Shown piece by piece: positions 44,965-58,006 of a stretch of DNA of 64,000 nt (its first letter is position 1; each line of letters starts with the position of its first letter). The notes beneath the pieces were generated by a model, which had not been told where the DNA came from, searched no databases, and was given only the letters and a program-made list of their open reading frames with translations. The stretch is from Moringa oleifera (lineage: Eukaryota; Streptophyta; Magnoliopsida; Brassicales; Moringaceae). Made by a program: the position numbers and the translations under genes. The stretch covers positions 6,200,001 through 6,264,000 of the forward strand of contig JAJFZO010000889.1 of NCBI GenBank assembly GCA_021397835.1. Direction: 5' to 3'.

Positions 44965-44994
44965 ACTCTCTCTCTCGCTCTCTCTCTCTCTCTC
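44965..44994. repeat. (CT)n microsatellite in the KOBITO1-like leader
   Basis: CT units with one CG interruption, 14 bases before the ATG at 45008 and followed by a short CA run. Confidence 0.88.
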
Positions 44995-45007
44995 ACACAC
45001 ACTCACC

Positions 45008-48000
45008 ATGCCCAACCACCACCCGCATCACCGGACCCCCTTCCTCTCGTCTTCTTCTTCGTCGTCAGCCCAATCCTTCGCTTCAAGGCTCATTCTTCTT
45101 CTTACTCTACTCCCCGTCTCTCTCGCAGCTCTAGCTTTTATTCTCCAATGGAGGGGAGGTGGTGTGGCTGATCCCACCGCGGCCACCATCGCCTCCTCCA
45201 CATGGGCCCCACATGGATCCCACCACAACAACGAGGTTTTCCCGGGCATGGAAACCTTCTCTTCTCTGTCCCCCAAGGCTCACTCCTCTTCCTCTGATTG
45301 CGTAAATCTTGGTCGTAGCGCTTCCCCTTCGTTCCCGTACTATGGGGACTGGAAGTTCGGCTTGGAGACTAATTTGAAACCCAAGGTGTGGGTTTGTTGC
45401 TGTTGAATTGGTGGTTTCCTCTTACTTTTCTTTTTTTGTTGATCTGATTTCTGTGCTTGGAGTTTTGGTCATTGGTTTTTGTTCCCTATTGTGTCATGTT
45501 TTGTGACTTGTGCTTGCTTTGTCGATATTGGGGATTGATAGTGTTCCGTACTTTGCTTTTTGGTCATTTCATTTTTTCCGGTATAGTCTGATCTGTGTTT
45601 TCGGAAGGTATTCTGTTGAAGACTTGATTTTGGGATCGATCTGGTTCTTAGTTCTGCTTTCTGTTGATTTATTATCAGTGGTTTTACCCTTTTAAAAGTC
45701 TGGTTTGTTTCTGCATCAGTTATTCTTAAATTTTTGATTAGATTATGGCATTGATCTAGTCTCTTGATCTAATTTAGCAATTTGTGGTTTGTTGCTGGGT
45801 ACAGTCCTTTTGCTCTTTGCTGATTGCTTTTTGGTAGTTATGCTGGAAATTCGTTTGTTTAGTTTTTAGGAGCTCTGATTAGTTAGAATTTGATGATCTA
45901 AGTTTCGTCCTTACTCTCAATTTTATAAACTAGTCCTCGGCCTTCCCATCCCTCCCCCCCCCCCCTCCCGCCAAAAAAAAAAAAAGAAAAAAAAAAGATA
46001 TGTCATATGTCATGCTGTAATCTACACAAATTATATGTAACCGGGCTTGATGGTTATGACCTTGTTCTGCTATGCATTTCAATTTGCAGATTTGCGTAAC
46101 AACGAGTACATCAGCTGGCTTGGATCAGATTCTACCATGGATGTTCTACCATAAGGTTATTGGGGTGACAACCTTTTTCCTTTTTGTGGAAGGGAAGGCT
46201 GCATCTCCAAATGTATCTAAAGTTTTGCAATCTATTCCTGTGAGTTAATGTCGTTTCTTGCCTCCTTGGTTTAATTTTTTTATCTTTTCTTTTAATAGAT
46301 AAAATGGTGAATCATTCCACTATGGTTCATATTATTTTTTTGTGTAAAATTTTTGGGAGCACAATTTCTCTTATGCTTTCTCAGGGAGTAAAAGTGATAT
46401 ACAGGACGAGGGAGCTGGAGGAGCAACAGGCTAAAAGGTTGGTTCATTTAGCCACTTTGGTGGTTGAAGAATATATGTTGACTTTTGAAGCTAAACATAA
46501 AGCGACATCCATTGTGTTTCCTTCCCTAGCCTTTGGTTTTACCAGAAACTTAGAAGTGGCTTTAGCAAAGAAATAAAAGTTACTGAATTTGTATTCGTCA
46601 TATATTATCCCTGAGCTGCCTTTCCCTTATATCCTTTCAGGTATTAGTTAGATACTTTCTCTGTATATCTCTAGTTTTCCATTGAGGGCATTTCGACGTT
46701 GCACTATTTGTTCTTTTTTTTTTTTTTGGGTAACTAAAACCTTCTTTTTGGCCTGCTGTTTTTTGGTTTTGTCAGCCGGATCTGGAATGAGACATGGCTG
46801 TCAAGTTTCTTTTACAAACCATGCAATTATGAACTATTTGTGAAGCAATCTCTCAATATGGAAATGGCCATAGTCATGGCAAGGGTATGCAGTATTACTG
46901 GATAGTCTCTGTTGTTAATACGAATAATTATGAAATATTTTCTTGATACTTTATTCTGTTGCTGGCCAAACAATAGGATGCAGGCATGGACTGGATACTT
47001 CATCTTGATGCTGATGAACTAATACATCCTGCTGGGGCTCATGAATATTCATTGAGGCAGTTGCTGCTTGATGTTCCTGCAAATGTAGACATGGTTATAT
47101 TTCCAAACTATGTGAGTGACCGTATTTGAATTTGTTAAATTGTTTCTTTGATAGAGGATTTAAATCAGGGGACTTGTAATAGGTAGACCAATTTGTCATT
47201 CTTGTTACATCTTTCTGTTTTAGGAAAGCAGTGTGGAACGAGATGATATCAAGGATCCGTTTACTGAGGTAAACATTAAGTTATTGGTTTCAATAATTAA
47301 TCAAGAGATTACTTTTCCACCCTAAATGTGGAGTATCTGATGTGAGTCCATGGAGCTTTGGTTTGTGAAGCACTCCTTTTTTTGATCAGACGTTTGTGAA
47401 GTACTCCAGGAAACAGTTATTAGCTGAGTTCCTGATTCACTGACTTACATATTTTTGTAGCAGAGTATGTGTTTATTTATTTCATTTCATGGAGCAATTA
47501 GTATATCTATTTTGATGGTTAGATCCACTTTTCTAATGAGTTTCAGAAAGGTACTTGATTTAGTTGTTTTTTGTGTTTGACACTGCAAAATTTTGAAGTC
47601 CAGAAATATTTTTTCTGTCTTGAGAAGCTATAAGATTCTGGAAAGAATGTTTTAGGAATTGTTTTCCAAACTTGACATTTGAATATCATTGTTTTGCATG
47701 TAATGGCCTTTGGTGCATTGCTTCCTTTTATCTATGTGCAAGTAGGTGTCAATGTTCAAGAAGAATTATGACCACCTTCCAAAGGAAACGTACTTTGGCA
47801 TGTATAAAGAGTCAACGCGTGGTAATCCAAATTATTTCTTGACTTATGGAAATGGAAAATCAGCTGCTCGTGTTCAAGATCATCTTCGTCCAAATGGTGC
47901 ACACAGATGGCACAATTATATGAAAACCCCAAAGTATGGATTCTGTGATCTCAACTAAAATTGATTCTTTTGATCTAACATGATTTGTACTTAGGTGGGC

Positions 48001-49789
48001 ATGAAAGGTTCAGGTGCATGTGTGATCAGGTAGAAGAGAGCAAAGTTTATATTAGTCAGTATTACATAGTTCTTTCTATTGTCTTTTACTAGTGTCCTTA
48101 TGCTTTTACCTGCATCCACATTTTGATGTCCAACATAAGCCTTTAATTTCTTTTTGGTGTTGTGATTCTTAATTTGATGTTTTAAAAGAGTATTGTTATT
48201 CTTGCAGGTTGCTAACTGTAGCTTTGTTTTGCTGTAATTCTTGTTAGTGAAATCAAATTGGAGGAGGCTGCTGTTCTACATTACACATATGCTAAATTTT
48301 CAGACTTGACCTCTAGACGTGATCGGTGTGGCTGCAAGCCCACAAAGGAGGACGTCAAAAGATGCTTTATGTTGGAATTTGATAGATCTGTGAGTTCATT
48401 GCCTTATATTTTCCATGATTTTACCTTTTCTTCTTTGTTTTTTTTTTTTTTTAGAAAGAAACTTTTTTACTTTTTTGTCATAACCAGTTCTTAGCAGCAC
48501 TTCTTTGTCTAACTTGTAGCAACGTAGATAGGAATGAGGAAATTCTGTTCAGAAATTTAGAAGCAAGCTCAAGGAGGCTCAAAACTGAAACCATCAACAA
48601 ATTAATATTAAACATATGGCTTGAATGAAAACTGCATGTTGTTTCCAGCTGTTGAATTTGTTGGGAATCCCTCTACCACCCTTCATTTTACCTGGTAAAT
48701 GTATGTGTTGCAGGCTTTCATAATTGCTTCAACCGCAAAGGAGGAGGAAATGCTAAGCTGGTAAATATTCGAGTTCAGAAAATAAAATTCCTTTATGTTT
48801 TATACCAACTTGAATCCATTGAGAACCTCTGGATTCAGCTGAAGTGGATAATTAGATATAGGTTCTTGAGAAGCTTTATCTCTTGTTTTGTTAGGTACCA
48901 TGAACATGTCGTGTGGGGAGACAAAGACCTGAAAATGAAACTTCTAAGGAAAGGCATTTTGACTCGCATATATGCTCCCATGGTAAGTACAAATATCTAA
49001 GTGCAGATTCCGAATGATGCTTGATACATTTAAAATGAGATAGGTGGGCGATGAGAACTTCTTTTTGGGTTGCATTTCTTTAAGTTGGAAATTTGAGGAC
49101 AGAGACGCAATGGATAAATTTTGTATTTAAAATGGCAATATCTCAAGTTTCTCTTGGCAGATAAAGGCATGGATAGTCTTAGAGCAGAATCACTACAGAT
49201 GAATAGTGGTAAACAGTACAAATTAGATGGACTTGATGCATAGAATTGGATTCAGGCAATAACTTGGATTGGATTTATATTGGAACGTCAACAGTATGGT
49301 GTCAAGAAATTGCATCTTCAGATTTTCTTCATTATATAAATTGGAAAAGAGGTATTGCTGTGTCTTGAGTAAATGCATGTTTGCTGCCTTTTATCTTGTA
49401 TTCAAGCATCCCCGTCTTTGATCTGTTTTCTTGTCTGAATCAAATATCTTCACTATTTTCTTTTAGATTCATTGTAAACATTCTTTTGCCGTCCATCTCA
49501 GGTGATAATACAAGCCTTACGGGAATCTGGCATCTTCAACTCTGTAATTTCAACTGCTTCAACGACTCTTTCAAAGGAGAAGTTTTTGGCTTCCATTGAT
49601 AGTAGTAACTCATCCAGGGCTGCTGCTTCAATGTCCCTTCCTTCAAGAAAGGTCAGTAGAAGCAGAGAGCAGCAGGCATCTGCTAGGAAGGTCTTGGATG
49701 TTGAAGCTACTGAGTCTCACGAAGCAGCTGTACCGCCATTGTCACCCCCTGGTATGGAAGATCACCATCTTCTCACAGAGGAAAGTTGA
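45008..49789 (+). CDS. KOB1: KOBITO1/ABI8/ELD1-like glycosyltransferase-like membrane protein
   Basis: Plant-specific type II membrane protein; Arabidopsis mutants (kobito1, abi8, eld1) are dwarf with cellulose and ABA defects, but the enzyme reaction is not settled. Exons: 45008-45385, 46090-46239, 46385-46437, 46776-46884, 46977-47111, 47224-47268, 47746-47933, 48248-48389, 48714-48760, 48895-48982, 49502-49789; 1623 nt, 540 residues, phases consistent. A His/Ser-rich cytosolic tail precedes one membrane segment at residues 28-47 ([20 protein letters not shown]). The lumenal domain begins [21 protein letters not shown]. It has the glycosyltransferase-like [20 protein letters not shown] and a DxD motif ([10 protein letters not shown], residues 241-243). 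Downstream are [43 protein letters not shown] and a Cys-rich [10 protein letters not shown] Ser/Ala-rich C-terminal tail ends LLTEES. Confidence 0.9.
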
Positions 49790-50221
49790 GTTGGTGGGTG
49801 GCGTGATTGCTGCCGCTTCTCCCAGGTTTAGATGTTTAGTCAAATTTACATGATTCACTTAGAAGGGAAGAATCGAAGAGAAAAGAATGAGCAAGGGAGG
49901 GTCTTCTCGCTGAATTATCGACCGAAAGTAGTGTCCCATAATTTTGATGTATAAAAAACCACAGTATTGACAGTTGAAAAGAATTATTATTCATTTTTCT
50001 TACAGAATATTTGGAATGGGAACTCAATATTGCCAATTAGTAATCGTGAGATCAATCCAAGTTGTTATTTTCTCTGGCTCTGAATTCTCAAATTTCTCCA
50101 CTGGATTCATTAAACCAAAAAAGGCAACTGGTAATGTAATTTTAGTCGGCGTTGAAACTAAAAACAAGAAAACCCCACTTGTGACTTGTGAGACGCAGCC
50201 TAAACTTGCTCCCCGAAGCCC
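49790..50221. other. Intergenic: KOB1 3' flank and promoter of the plastid protein gene
   Basis: 430 bases between two genes on the same strand. It holds the KOB1 3' untranslated region and the upstream region of the next gene. No coding region or clear TATA box was seen. Confidence 0.5.
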
Positions 50222-50934
50222 ATGGCGAGCTTTTTCCTCTCTAAATCAGTTTCAGCTTCACTCACTCTCCCTCCCGCAGCTCAACCTGCACGTGCATCAT
50301 TCTGCTCCTCTCATGTCCCATCGGCGCCTGCTATTCGCTTCTCCGGCAGCGACCAAGCTCGCCGGTGTCGAAGAGGGTTGATGTTTGTGACACGTGCGGG
50401 CCCCGGCATGAACAGCTATCTGTTCGCGTTCGCAGTCCCTCTCTCTCTCCTCGCTGTCACCATCTTCGCTTCTATCAAGATTGCTGATAAGCTCGATGAT
50501 GACTTCCTTGAGGAGGTATAGCATGCTTTTATCAAGCTCAATCTTTGGGTTTTCAACCCTGTTATCTTCGTTTCTTTCTCTGTTTTCTTCTTTTGTGTTT
50601 CGCATATCTAGATGGGGTTCATTTGAAGTTCTGGTTTATTATATTTGGTGGAAAAGTTAGGTGAATTTGAGGCTATATTTGGTGAGAAAGAGTTTTTAGC
50701 AATTTGCCTTCTTCTCATGCTTGTTATATTAAATTTGGTTTTTTAGTTATAGGAATTATTAATACTTGAATGAATGAAGTTCTTGACTTTCATGGCTCGG
50801 TGGAGCAGGTTGCTCTTAATCAAGCAATAAGGGAAGCAGAGGAAGATGAGGATGAGGCTGAGATTTCTCTGGAGGAGATAGTGCAGGAACCTGTGCTCCC
50901 ACGCACTCGAAACCGGCCCAAGAGGGAAGCTTAG
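50222..50934 (+). CDS. Small chloroplast-targeted single-pass membrane protein, function unknown
   Basis: Exons 50222-50515 and 50809-50934; 420 nt, 139 residues. The N-terminus (MASFFLSKSVSASLTLPPAA) is rich in Ser, Ala and Arg and lacks acidic residues until about position 43, typical of a chloroplast transit peptide; cleavage is likely near VTRAGP. A single hydrophobic segment follows (YLFAFAVPLSLLAVTIFASI, about residues 64-83). Then comes IADKLDDDFLEEVALNQAIREA, an acidic stretch and a basic end LPRTRNRPKREA. Similar uncharacterised proteins exist in other plants, as I recall, so it is a conserved gene; I do not know its role. Thylakoid or envelope location cannot be told from sequence. 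Confidence 0.85.
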
Positions 50935-51787
50935 ATGGTCTCAGTGGTGCACCATTGTGTTATTACTATCTCAGGAGCTTTGATAATCCAGTTGATGATT
51001 CAGTAAGAAAAAAGAGTTCCAATGTGAAAATGCAGTAACATCTCTCTTGTAGTCTCCATTGCTCCCGATTCCACCTACATAGAATGGGTACCGTTCATAA
51101 CTATGTTTTCTTGTTCAACACTGGAGATTTGTCCTCCAATTGGACTTTAAACCATGGAACAAACACATGCTTTAATGTCACGAGGAAATAATCATAATTG
51201 GTATAAGCAGAACCATTGATGAAACATAAAGATTTTGATCAAAAAATAGATTTGCCTCCTTAACCAGAAACTACGCTTGCCTTTATCAATTCAAAAGGGC
51301 AAAACATGCATCATCCTTATGTGGGTAGCAAGTTTTGGTCGCATTCATTTGATACAAGGAACTAAGCATGCAACAGAGGACAGCCAACAATCTCAAAATC
51401 CTTCGAAAGCCTTACGGTGCCACAGTTTCAAACTTGTCCAAAAGAAACCCAAGAAATAGGGGGAAATATGCTTCCATTGACCACATCCATCTTGTCTGAA
51501 CAAAACAAAATACCAAAAAGTTTCTGTATGCATGTACATTTCTAAGAGTAAGTACATAAAATGAAATCTCCTCGTTATCCCACAACTTGAGGAGCCACAT
51601 TCACTTTCATGAGTTTCTGGTGTTGGCCAAAAAAGTTAAGCAGGAGCACATGATTAGTCCATGCTTACAAGAAAAGAACCAGGAAGCATCATATATTGGC
51701 AGTGTCTGCAAAAAAGATATCTTTCATCTTCGATATCATTGGCTGGCAGGTCAGGCATTCTAGCCCTAGAACAGAATGGCAGCATAA
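50935..51787. other. Intergenic, 3' flanks of two convergent genes
   Basis: About 850 bases between the plastid protein gene (+) and the WG/GW protein gene (-), presumably both 3' untranslated regions. Small open frames here have no support. Confidence 0.5.
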
Positions 51788-54191
51788 CTAGTTCCTTGGT
51801 GCAAAACTGACCCTTCCATTAGCTTTCACACTCCTCCAACTATGACCTGTTTGGCTATTATCCAATTGAAACCTTGGGTTTCTGTAGTAAGCACCTTCCC
51901 TTTTTCGTGAACCACTGTTCCAGGCTCCCCAACCTTCACCTGATCTTTTGAGTTCCAACTTTCTTTTCTCAGCATCATAATCTCCTGATGTCTTCCAACC
52001 CCATGTCTTTGCCCCACCATCTCCCCATCCACCATCTCTTGGAGCTGCAGTGTTTGGAATAAAATTAGCTCCCCAAGGATTATGACCACTATACAACTGC
52101 TGTGGCTCCTGCCTGTCAAAGCCCCAGGACTTATCTCCAATATTATCCCAGGCGTTACCCTTTGCAGAATCATTGCCATTGCAGCTGCGTCCCCAGTGAC
52201 AGTCAATATTATCCCAACCCCTTGAATGTTTGACATGGTCAGTCCCTTGGTTCCAGCCCCATGCCTTGTCAGAATAATATCCCCATGTGGCATTCTTTGC
52301 AGCTCCATTGCGCTCAGCAAAGCTGCATTCCCATGGGTTCTTGTCATTATCTGAATTCCTCAACTTATTCAAATCACTATCCCAGGGCCTCCAGCCTTGT
52401 GATATATTCTCCAGAAGATAAGTATCCTCTGAACTGTTGTTACATTGCCATGGGTCGTCAACAGAACATGAATTCTGATTACATCCTTCTAGTGGAGCAG
52501 ATTGTGAGTTCTTTTTCTTCTTGTCCTCACGCCCTACCTTGCCTTCATTCTCTATCTCAGTAGGAGCAAAGTGTTCTCGCTCTAAGTCCTTAATTAACTC
52601 AGGATCAATAAAAGGATCCCAATCTATCTTATCAATATAAATATCTGGATCAGGAAGAGAAATGTCACATGGGAGGCCATTGATCTCTGCCCAAAAGCGT
52701 TTTTTCGCATTCTGAAATGCGTTTTCACCAGCTGAGTCATCCCAATTGAGTATATTACTTTCGTAGTGCATTAACTTCTTCGTCTCGACTATCTTCCACC
52801 ATGGTATTGTTCCAATCAAGCTGCAGAATTTCTTTTCCCATGGCTGCACACCATCATCACAAATACCTTTAAGAAGAAAACATATCAGTTTAAGATCCAT
52901 TACCCAACCCATTATCCTCCCTAAAGGGATTATAGAGCATAAATGAAAAATACCAATTCCATGTTTAATAGATAGAGGGGGAAAAAAAAAACCAAAAGTG
53001 ACCATATAAACGTGAAGCTAAAAGTACTGATACAGAAAATAAAAATAGCCATTGGTATAATAATAGCCTGTTGTTCTACTGATATTAGCAAATGCTTAAA
53101 GGCTTCCACTTATGAAGTTGGGAGTTTAAACCTATCACTGGCTTCAAACAAATTACATTACTTATTCTAACACAAGCTTATATAGTCAAAATTCTCATGA
53201 TCTGCTTTCATTATCACATATGCACTCCACAAATGTGCGTTTATGTCTGAATTTCTAACGGAAAAGACTCATACAAGGACAGATTTGTCGTGACTTGACA
53301 AAATATTTAATAACAGTTGTTCTGAGGAAACAACAAATATAGAAGCACTGCTCATGCATCTATGCGCATTTCATAGTTATTCATAATAAATTCATGGATT
53401 GTTTAATCAGCTAAAGGCTAAAAAATACAACTACACTACCTTTATACCTAATTTCTATTCTCAAAACTTAGTACATAGAACATCAATTACGGTAAATGCC
53501 TTTCATGACTTAACACTGAAGTCACAACCTAAAAATCATATGAACTCAGTACTACTAAACAAAAACCTTCATTGTCAGAGCACAAACTAAATATTATTCC
53601 ATCATAATCTAATCATAAAATACTAAACAAAGACCTACATTATCTAGTTTCATTCATTCCCGTGATTGGAGCATGATCCTAGTTGATGCTAGATTAACTT
53701 TTAAGTTTAAATTTGTCAACTTCTCTATCCTTCCTATTGTTTATCTGTCAATACATGAGTCATGAGGTTAACAGGATTCACCATTTCATTTCAACATCCC
53801 TTCAGTTAAATTTTCTTCAAAGAACTAAAATTGCAAGATTCAATTTGACTCTTCCAGCACTTCGCAAAGAGATCAAAGAGCAACATTACTGACCTTCCCT
53901 TTTCTCTCTCTCTCTCTCTCTCTTTTTTTCCGCTTTCAAGAAAGAAAGAAAGAAAAGCCCAAAATCAATCAGCGGATGACAAACAAATTCATCAACTAAA
54001 GTCTAAACCCATAATAAAATCCAAATAGCCACAAGTCACAACAACCCGAATTCACATAATATTCCAAAGAAAACAAATATAAATATACCTGAAAGAGGAG
54101 GCAATTGGTGGTAAGATGATGTTGGGGGAAAATTTGGAGCCCTTTGCGGATAGAAAAATCTACGAGGGGGTCGATTTCTCCAATTGCCCAT
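51788..54191 (-). CDS. Plant-specific Trp/Gly-rich protein with WG/GW repeats, function unknown
   Basis: Two exons, 54089-54191 and 51788-52866 (1182 nt, 393 residues). The ATG at 54191 opens MGNWRNRPPRRFFYPQRAP, a basic, aromatic N-terminus, and the join gives LPPLSGICDDGVQPWEKKF with phase intact. Residues about 35-115 form a compact conserved-looking region (CSLIGTIPWWKIVETKKLM, NAKKRFWAEINGLPCDISL, DKIDWDPFIDPELIKDLE), then a Lys-rich patch (GREDKKKKN). The C-terminal 240 residues are low complexity, rich in Trp, Gly, Asn, Asp and Ser. They have about eight WG and six GW dipeptides in units such as DKAWGWNQG, DKSWGFD, NPWGANF, GGWGDGGAKTWGWKTSGD and EGWGAWNSGS. I know no assigned function. 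The 1.2-kb intron contains a (TC)n tract at 53903-53922. Confidence 0.85.
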
Positions 54192-54479
54192 TTCAACCTA
54201 ATGCTCAAGATAGCCTTCAAAACGCTCCCATTATACAAGAGAGAGTGAGACTGCGAGATGAAAGCTTTTGCAAAACAAAGAAGACAAACTGCCCTAATTT
54301 TGATGGGAAGCAAACATGACCCTCGAGCGAAAGAGACTACGTAAGGTAATGCAACAGAGAGGACCTTCAGAGACTAAGTTGGATTGCTCACATGTCGTAG
54401 GGGTTCCACAGAGTCATTTGCCACGTCTCTACTCTGCTATCCGTTTTATACCTTACACACTTTTCTCCCCACTGTTCTT

Positions 54480-56550
54480 TTAAATTACGTTATTGCCATT
54501 AGACTGAAAAATCATCAATATAATAAGTTTTAAAGTTTTAGGATAATATTTATATTATGTTACTAATTAAATTTTTATATTTAAAAAATAATAAATTAAA
54601 TTTTAATTTATTAATTTAATTTAATTTAAATTTTATTAAAAATTTTTAAAAAAATTAAGTTAAAAATTTTATATAATGAATTTTGACTTGAATTTTTTTC
54701 ACAGATATAAAAAAATATTTAAACTACTATCACAAAAAATTTTATAATTTTTTAAATATTAAAAATATTTTTTAAAATTTATAATTTAAAAATTTACAAA
54801 AAAAATAGATTTTACATTATTTTCGATTTAAGGGATGAATGAAATAGAGTAAATAACTTATTTGAATTAATTTTGATATATTTTAATAATAAAAATATTT
54901 TTAATTTTCTATAATCATTTGAGTTAAGGTGTAATTTGAATCAAATTAAAAAATTTAAAATTTGATTTATCACTTTTTGAACATGAGATTTTGATTGATA
55001 ATATAGAATAAATATCAAGGTTTTATGAGACTTTTATCTTAAGTTTTATATTTAAACATTGTAATATAATAATTAAATAATAACCTCTAAATTTTACTTG
55101 ATATTAAAAAATACAAGTTAAGCTTAATATCTATGATATCACTTGAAAATTACTTATGATTAAAATTGTCAACGAATTATATTGAGTTGCATTCAGCTTG
55201 AAATTAATTTAATTTCAATTAATTAATTTTGATTAATTGTCAATGAATCATATTGTCAACGAATGTTATGACATTTTAGATTGATTTTAAATATAAACAT
55301 GAATCATAAGATTTTTAAAAAAATCAATAAAATATCATTAGATTTATATATTTACTTATAAAAAGTTTAAAATAAATATATCAATTTTATTTAGATCGAA
55401 TATAAAAAGAGATTGATCTTTAAGTGACTCAAATCAATTTAAACATTAAATTAAGTTTAGAATTGAACCTTAAAATTAACTTAACCCAAACTCACAATAG
55501 CTCAGTCTAATAATATTGGGCTGAACAATTGAGCTTTAATTAAGCTCAATCCAATTTACAATCTTACTTACCACTTGAATTGAATTAGCTTAGGAGCATT
55601 GTTTAGTTTGAAAAATAATAACTCTAACGCTCAAGTAGACCTTATTATTTTGATTTTTTCAATGTGTATTTAGAGTTTTCATTTAGTTTAATTTAGATTT
55701 TAAGTTAAACAGTTATAAAGGTAATGGTATTTTCGTTGTTAAAATACTTTAAAAATGACTCAATAAATTATATTCTTAAATTTAAGATCATCCATCAAAT
55801 TTAAATAATTTTTTATTCATATACTTATATATATAATTTTGATAATATAAAATAAAAAATATATTTTTAATATTAAAAAATTATGAAAGATTTTTAATGC
55901 TTTATCATTACACTGTTACCACTAATTGAAGGATGATACGTCATAGAAACCAATGTTGACAAGACGCTTCATGTCAATAGTGTCATACTTTCAACCAAGC
56001 AGTTTGCCTTCTGCAAAGGCTCACTCGTACCTAACAGCGATGATCAAGCAGCTCCTAAGCTCTAATCTCACCGTCTCTGTTAAGAGCAGCCATCACTAAC
56101 TGATTTTGAAAATTCCAAATCAACCCGAATTTCTCAAAATTACTTACTATATTCACTGCCACAACACCACCGTAAATTTGTGTAAATATATTTGATTATA
56201 TTTTATTAAAAAATTTAAAAATTAAGTATATTTACATTAAAAGTTTTTTACAGTAAATTCTGACTTGACGTTGTAAAAAAAATATATTTTTAATATCATC
56301 GTAAAGAAAATTTAAATTATCAAAAATTTATGAATAGTAATTCATTATTCAAGATGAAATCAAAATGAAAATTGAAATTTATCTGGTTAATTTTTTAAAA
56401 TACTTTAAAAATAAAAATACTAATTTTTATAATTGTTTTTATTAAAATTTAATTTAAATAAAATTTATTTAAAATATTTTAAAAATTAAAAATTAATAAA
56501 AAATATAAAATATAAAATTTTAAATAATATTTATATAAAAAAGGAGATGA
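54480..56550. other. Extremely AT-rich non-coding block
   Basis: Composition and word use are like 41460-44250. A normal-composition patch near 55920-56150 interrupts it. No coding remnant, LTR or terminal repeat was recognised. Confidence 0.6.
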
Positions 56551-56921
56551 TTGACTGCTTTAGTGCTTGGAGATTGCAACTATTAGTAAAGGAAGCACTT
56601 ATCCATTAACACACTGAAAGATCCTTAATTAGTATTGCATGTTTAATGAGGATTCTGATTAATTGATGATGAATCAGGAACTGAAAGAGATGTTCTTCAC
56701 ACTTGAAAATGGAAAAGATGGCAGAGGAATGATGACTACTCATCGTCTCGGGCCCTTCAACAGCTGTCAAAGGCTGCTTTGTTCTGTTCTCCACATTCTC
56801 TCATCCTCTCGCATGCTCAGACCTAGAAACACACTAATTCCTTCAATCACATCCCTCTCTCTCTCTGTGCCCTTACAGGTTTCTCCTTGTACTCATCAGG
56901 AACGGTCTACATTTCCTTCTG

Positions 56922-56965
56922 GTTTGACAATGAGACCAAACCAGTTTGACAATGAGACCAAACCC
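56922..56965. repeat. 22-bp direct tandem repeat, two copies
   Basis: GTTTGACAATGAGACCAAAC occurs at 56922 and again at 56944, each followed by two more bases (CA, then CC). It lies upstream of the IQD gene. Confidence 0.9.
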
Positions 56966-57730
56966 CCAAATAATGTAACATGGAAAAGGCAAGCTCCCAG
57001 GTCTCCTTTTTCTCTTTTTCGCGCAAATATGTACTCGTATTTGGTCCCACGCTTCTTCTTGCTTATGACAGACTCTGTGGATCTCAGCCTTCCACTCTCT
57101 CATACCCATCTACATCATCAACGGCTAAGACATGTAGCAAGGTCAATGAATCCGGGCTGCATCTTGTGTATGGTTTGTGTTCTTGGTGGAATTCAGTGAA
57201 GGGTTGTTGGGTAATTGCAGACCCAGCAGCCATGTTCGGGTGTCTGTTGCAGTTCGATAAAGTGAGAAGCCAGACCCCATGAAACTTTAAAGGACTTCGT
57301 AATAATTCATGAGGAGGTTCCCTCCATGAACACAAGATGGCTCTGATGCTTTCGCTGTAGCACTTGCTTGGAAGACCCACATGGTTGAATATATCAGACT
57401 CATCATGAAAAAGATGAACCTATGGAATAAGTGGATCAGATGTACAATTATATTCTGCTGCTACATCATGGCTCATCAAACTCATCACACGCTCTGTTGG
57501 GTTGTGTAGTTTCAGTTTCTCCAGACAGAATTCTTCCTTCTTGTTTTTCTAATGAAATTCCCCCGCAACAAGCTTTCTTGGATCTGCTGTGATGAGCAAT
57601 GGTGGATCTGAATTGTTTGCCAGTCCTTCATCAGTTTCACGGAAGTACAGTATACTAGTTCCCAGGAAACAAACTTTCTCAAGCAGTGAGTCTCGTTTGA
57701 CTCGTGGGATCACGCGGTTTTAGGAGACTG

Positions 57731-58006
57731 GTAAGAGATTTTGAGTTCTTAATACAGAGAATTCAGCATTCTATCCATGTTTCTGAGTCCTGGTACGCAA
57801 ATGGCATTATAATATTTTGGTTTCTCACGTTTCAGTTTGACTTTTAGTCTGATTTTTCTGCAAATCAGTTTCATACTTCCTCTTGTCAAATTTCCTAATG
57901 TAAATTACAAAGTTTCGGTTCATATTTGATTAATAACATGATTAGATCTCTCATCTATGTTCATGTATTTATGACATTTTCTTTTCTTTTCTTTTCTTGC
58001 TTCCAG
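57731..58006 (+). other. Probable leader intron of the IQD gene
   Basis: A donor GTAAGAG at 57731 and an acceptor preceded by a long pyrimidine run (TTTTCTTTTCTTGCTTCCAG, ending 58006) are both strong. The ATG lies 138 bases later. It is inferred from splice signals only. Confidence 0.55.

Larger units (their letters stand above)
41021..45007. other. Divergent upstream region of UBP24 and the KOBITO1-like gene, including an AT-rich block
   Basis: About 4 kb. The left 400 bases are the UBP24 leader and promoter. From 41460 to about 44250 the DNA is extremely AT-rich, with long runs of A and T and no gene; it has an imperfect direct repeat at 44004-44216. The right end holds the leader of the KOBITO1-like gene with a (CT)n tract at 44965-44994. 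Confidence 0.6.

Noticed and set aside
44846..45406. Earlier start for the KOBITO1-like protein
   Set aside because: The extension crosses the (CT)n leader tract; the ATG at 45008 matches the family start and gives the expected length.
56663..57199. 179-codon plus-strand open frame upstream of the IQD gene
   Set aside because: No recognisable domain; it spans a tandem repeat and a CT-rich tract, and several overlapping frames on both strands are equally long. More likely promoter or leader DNA.
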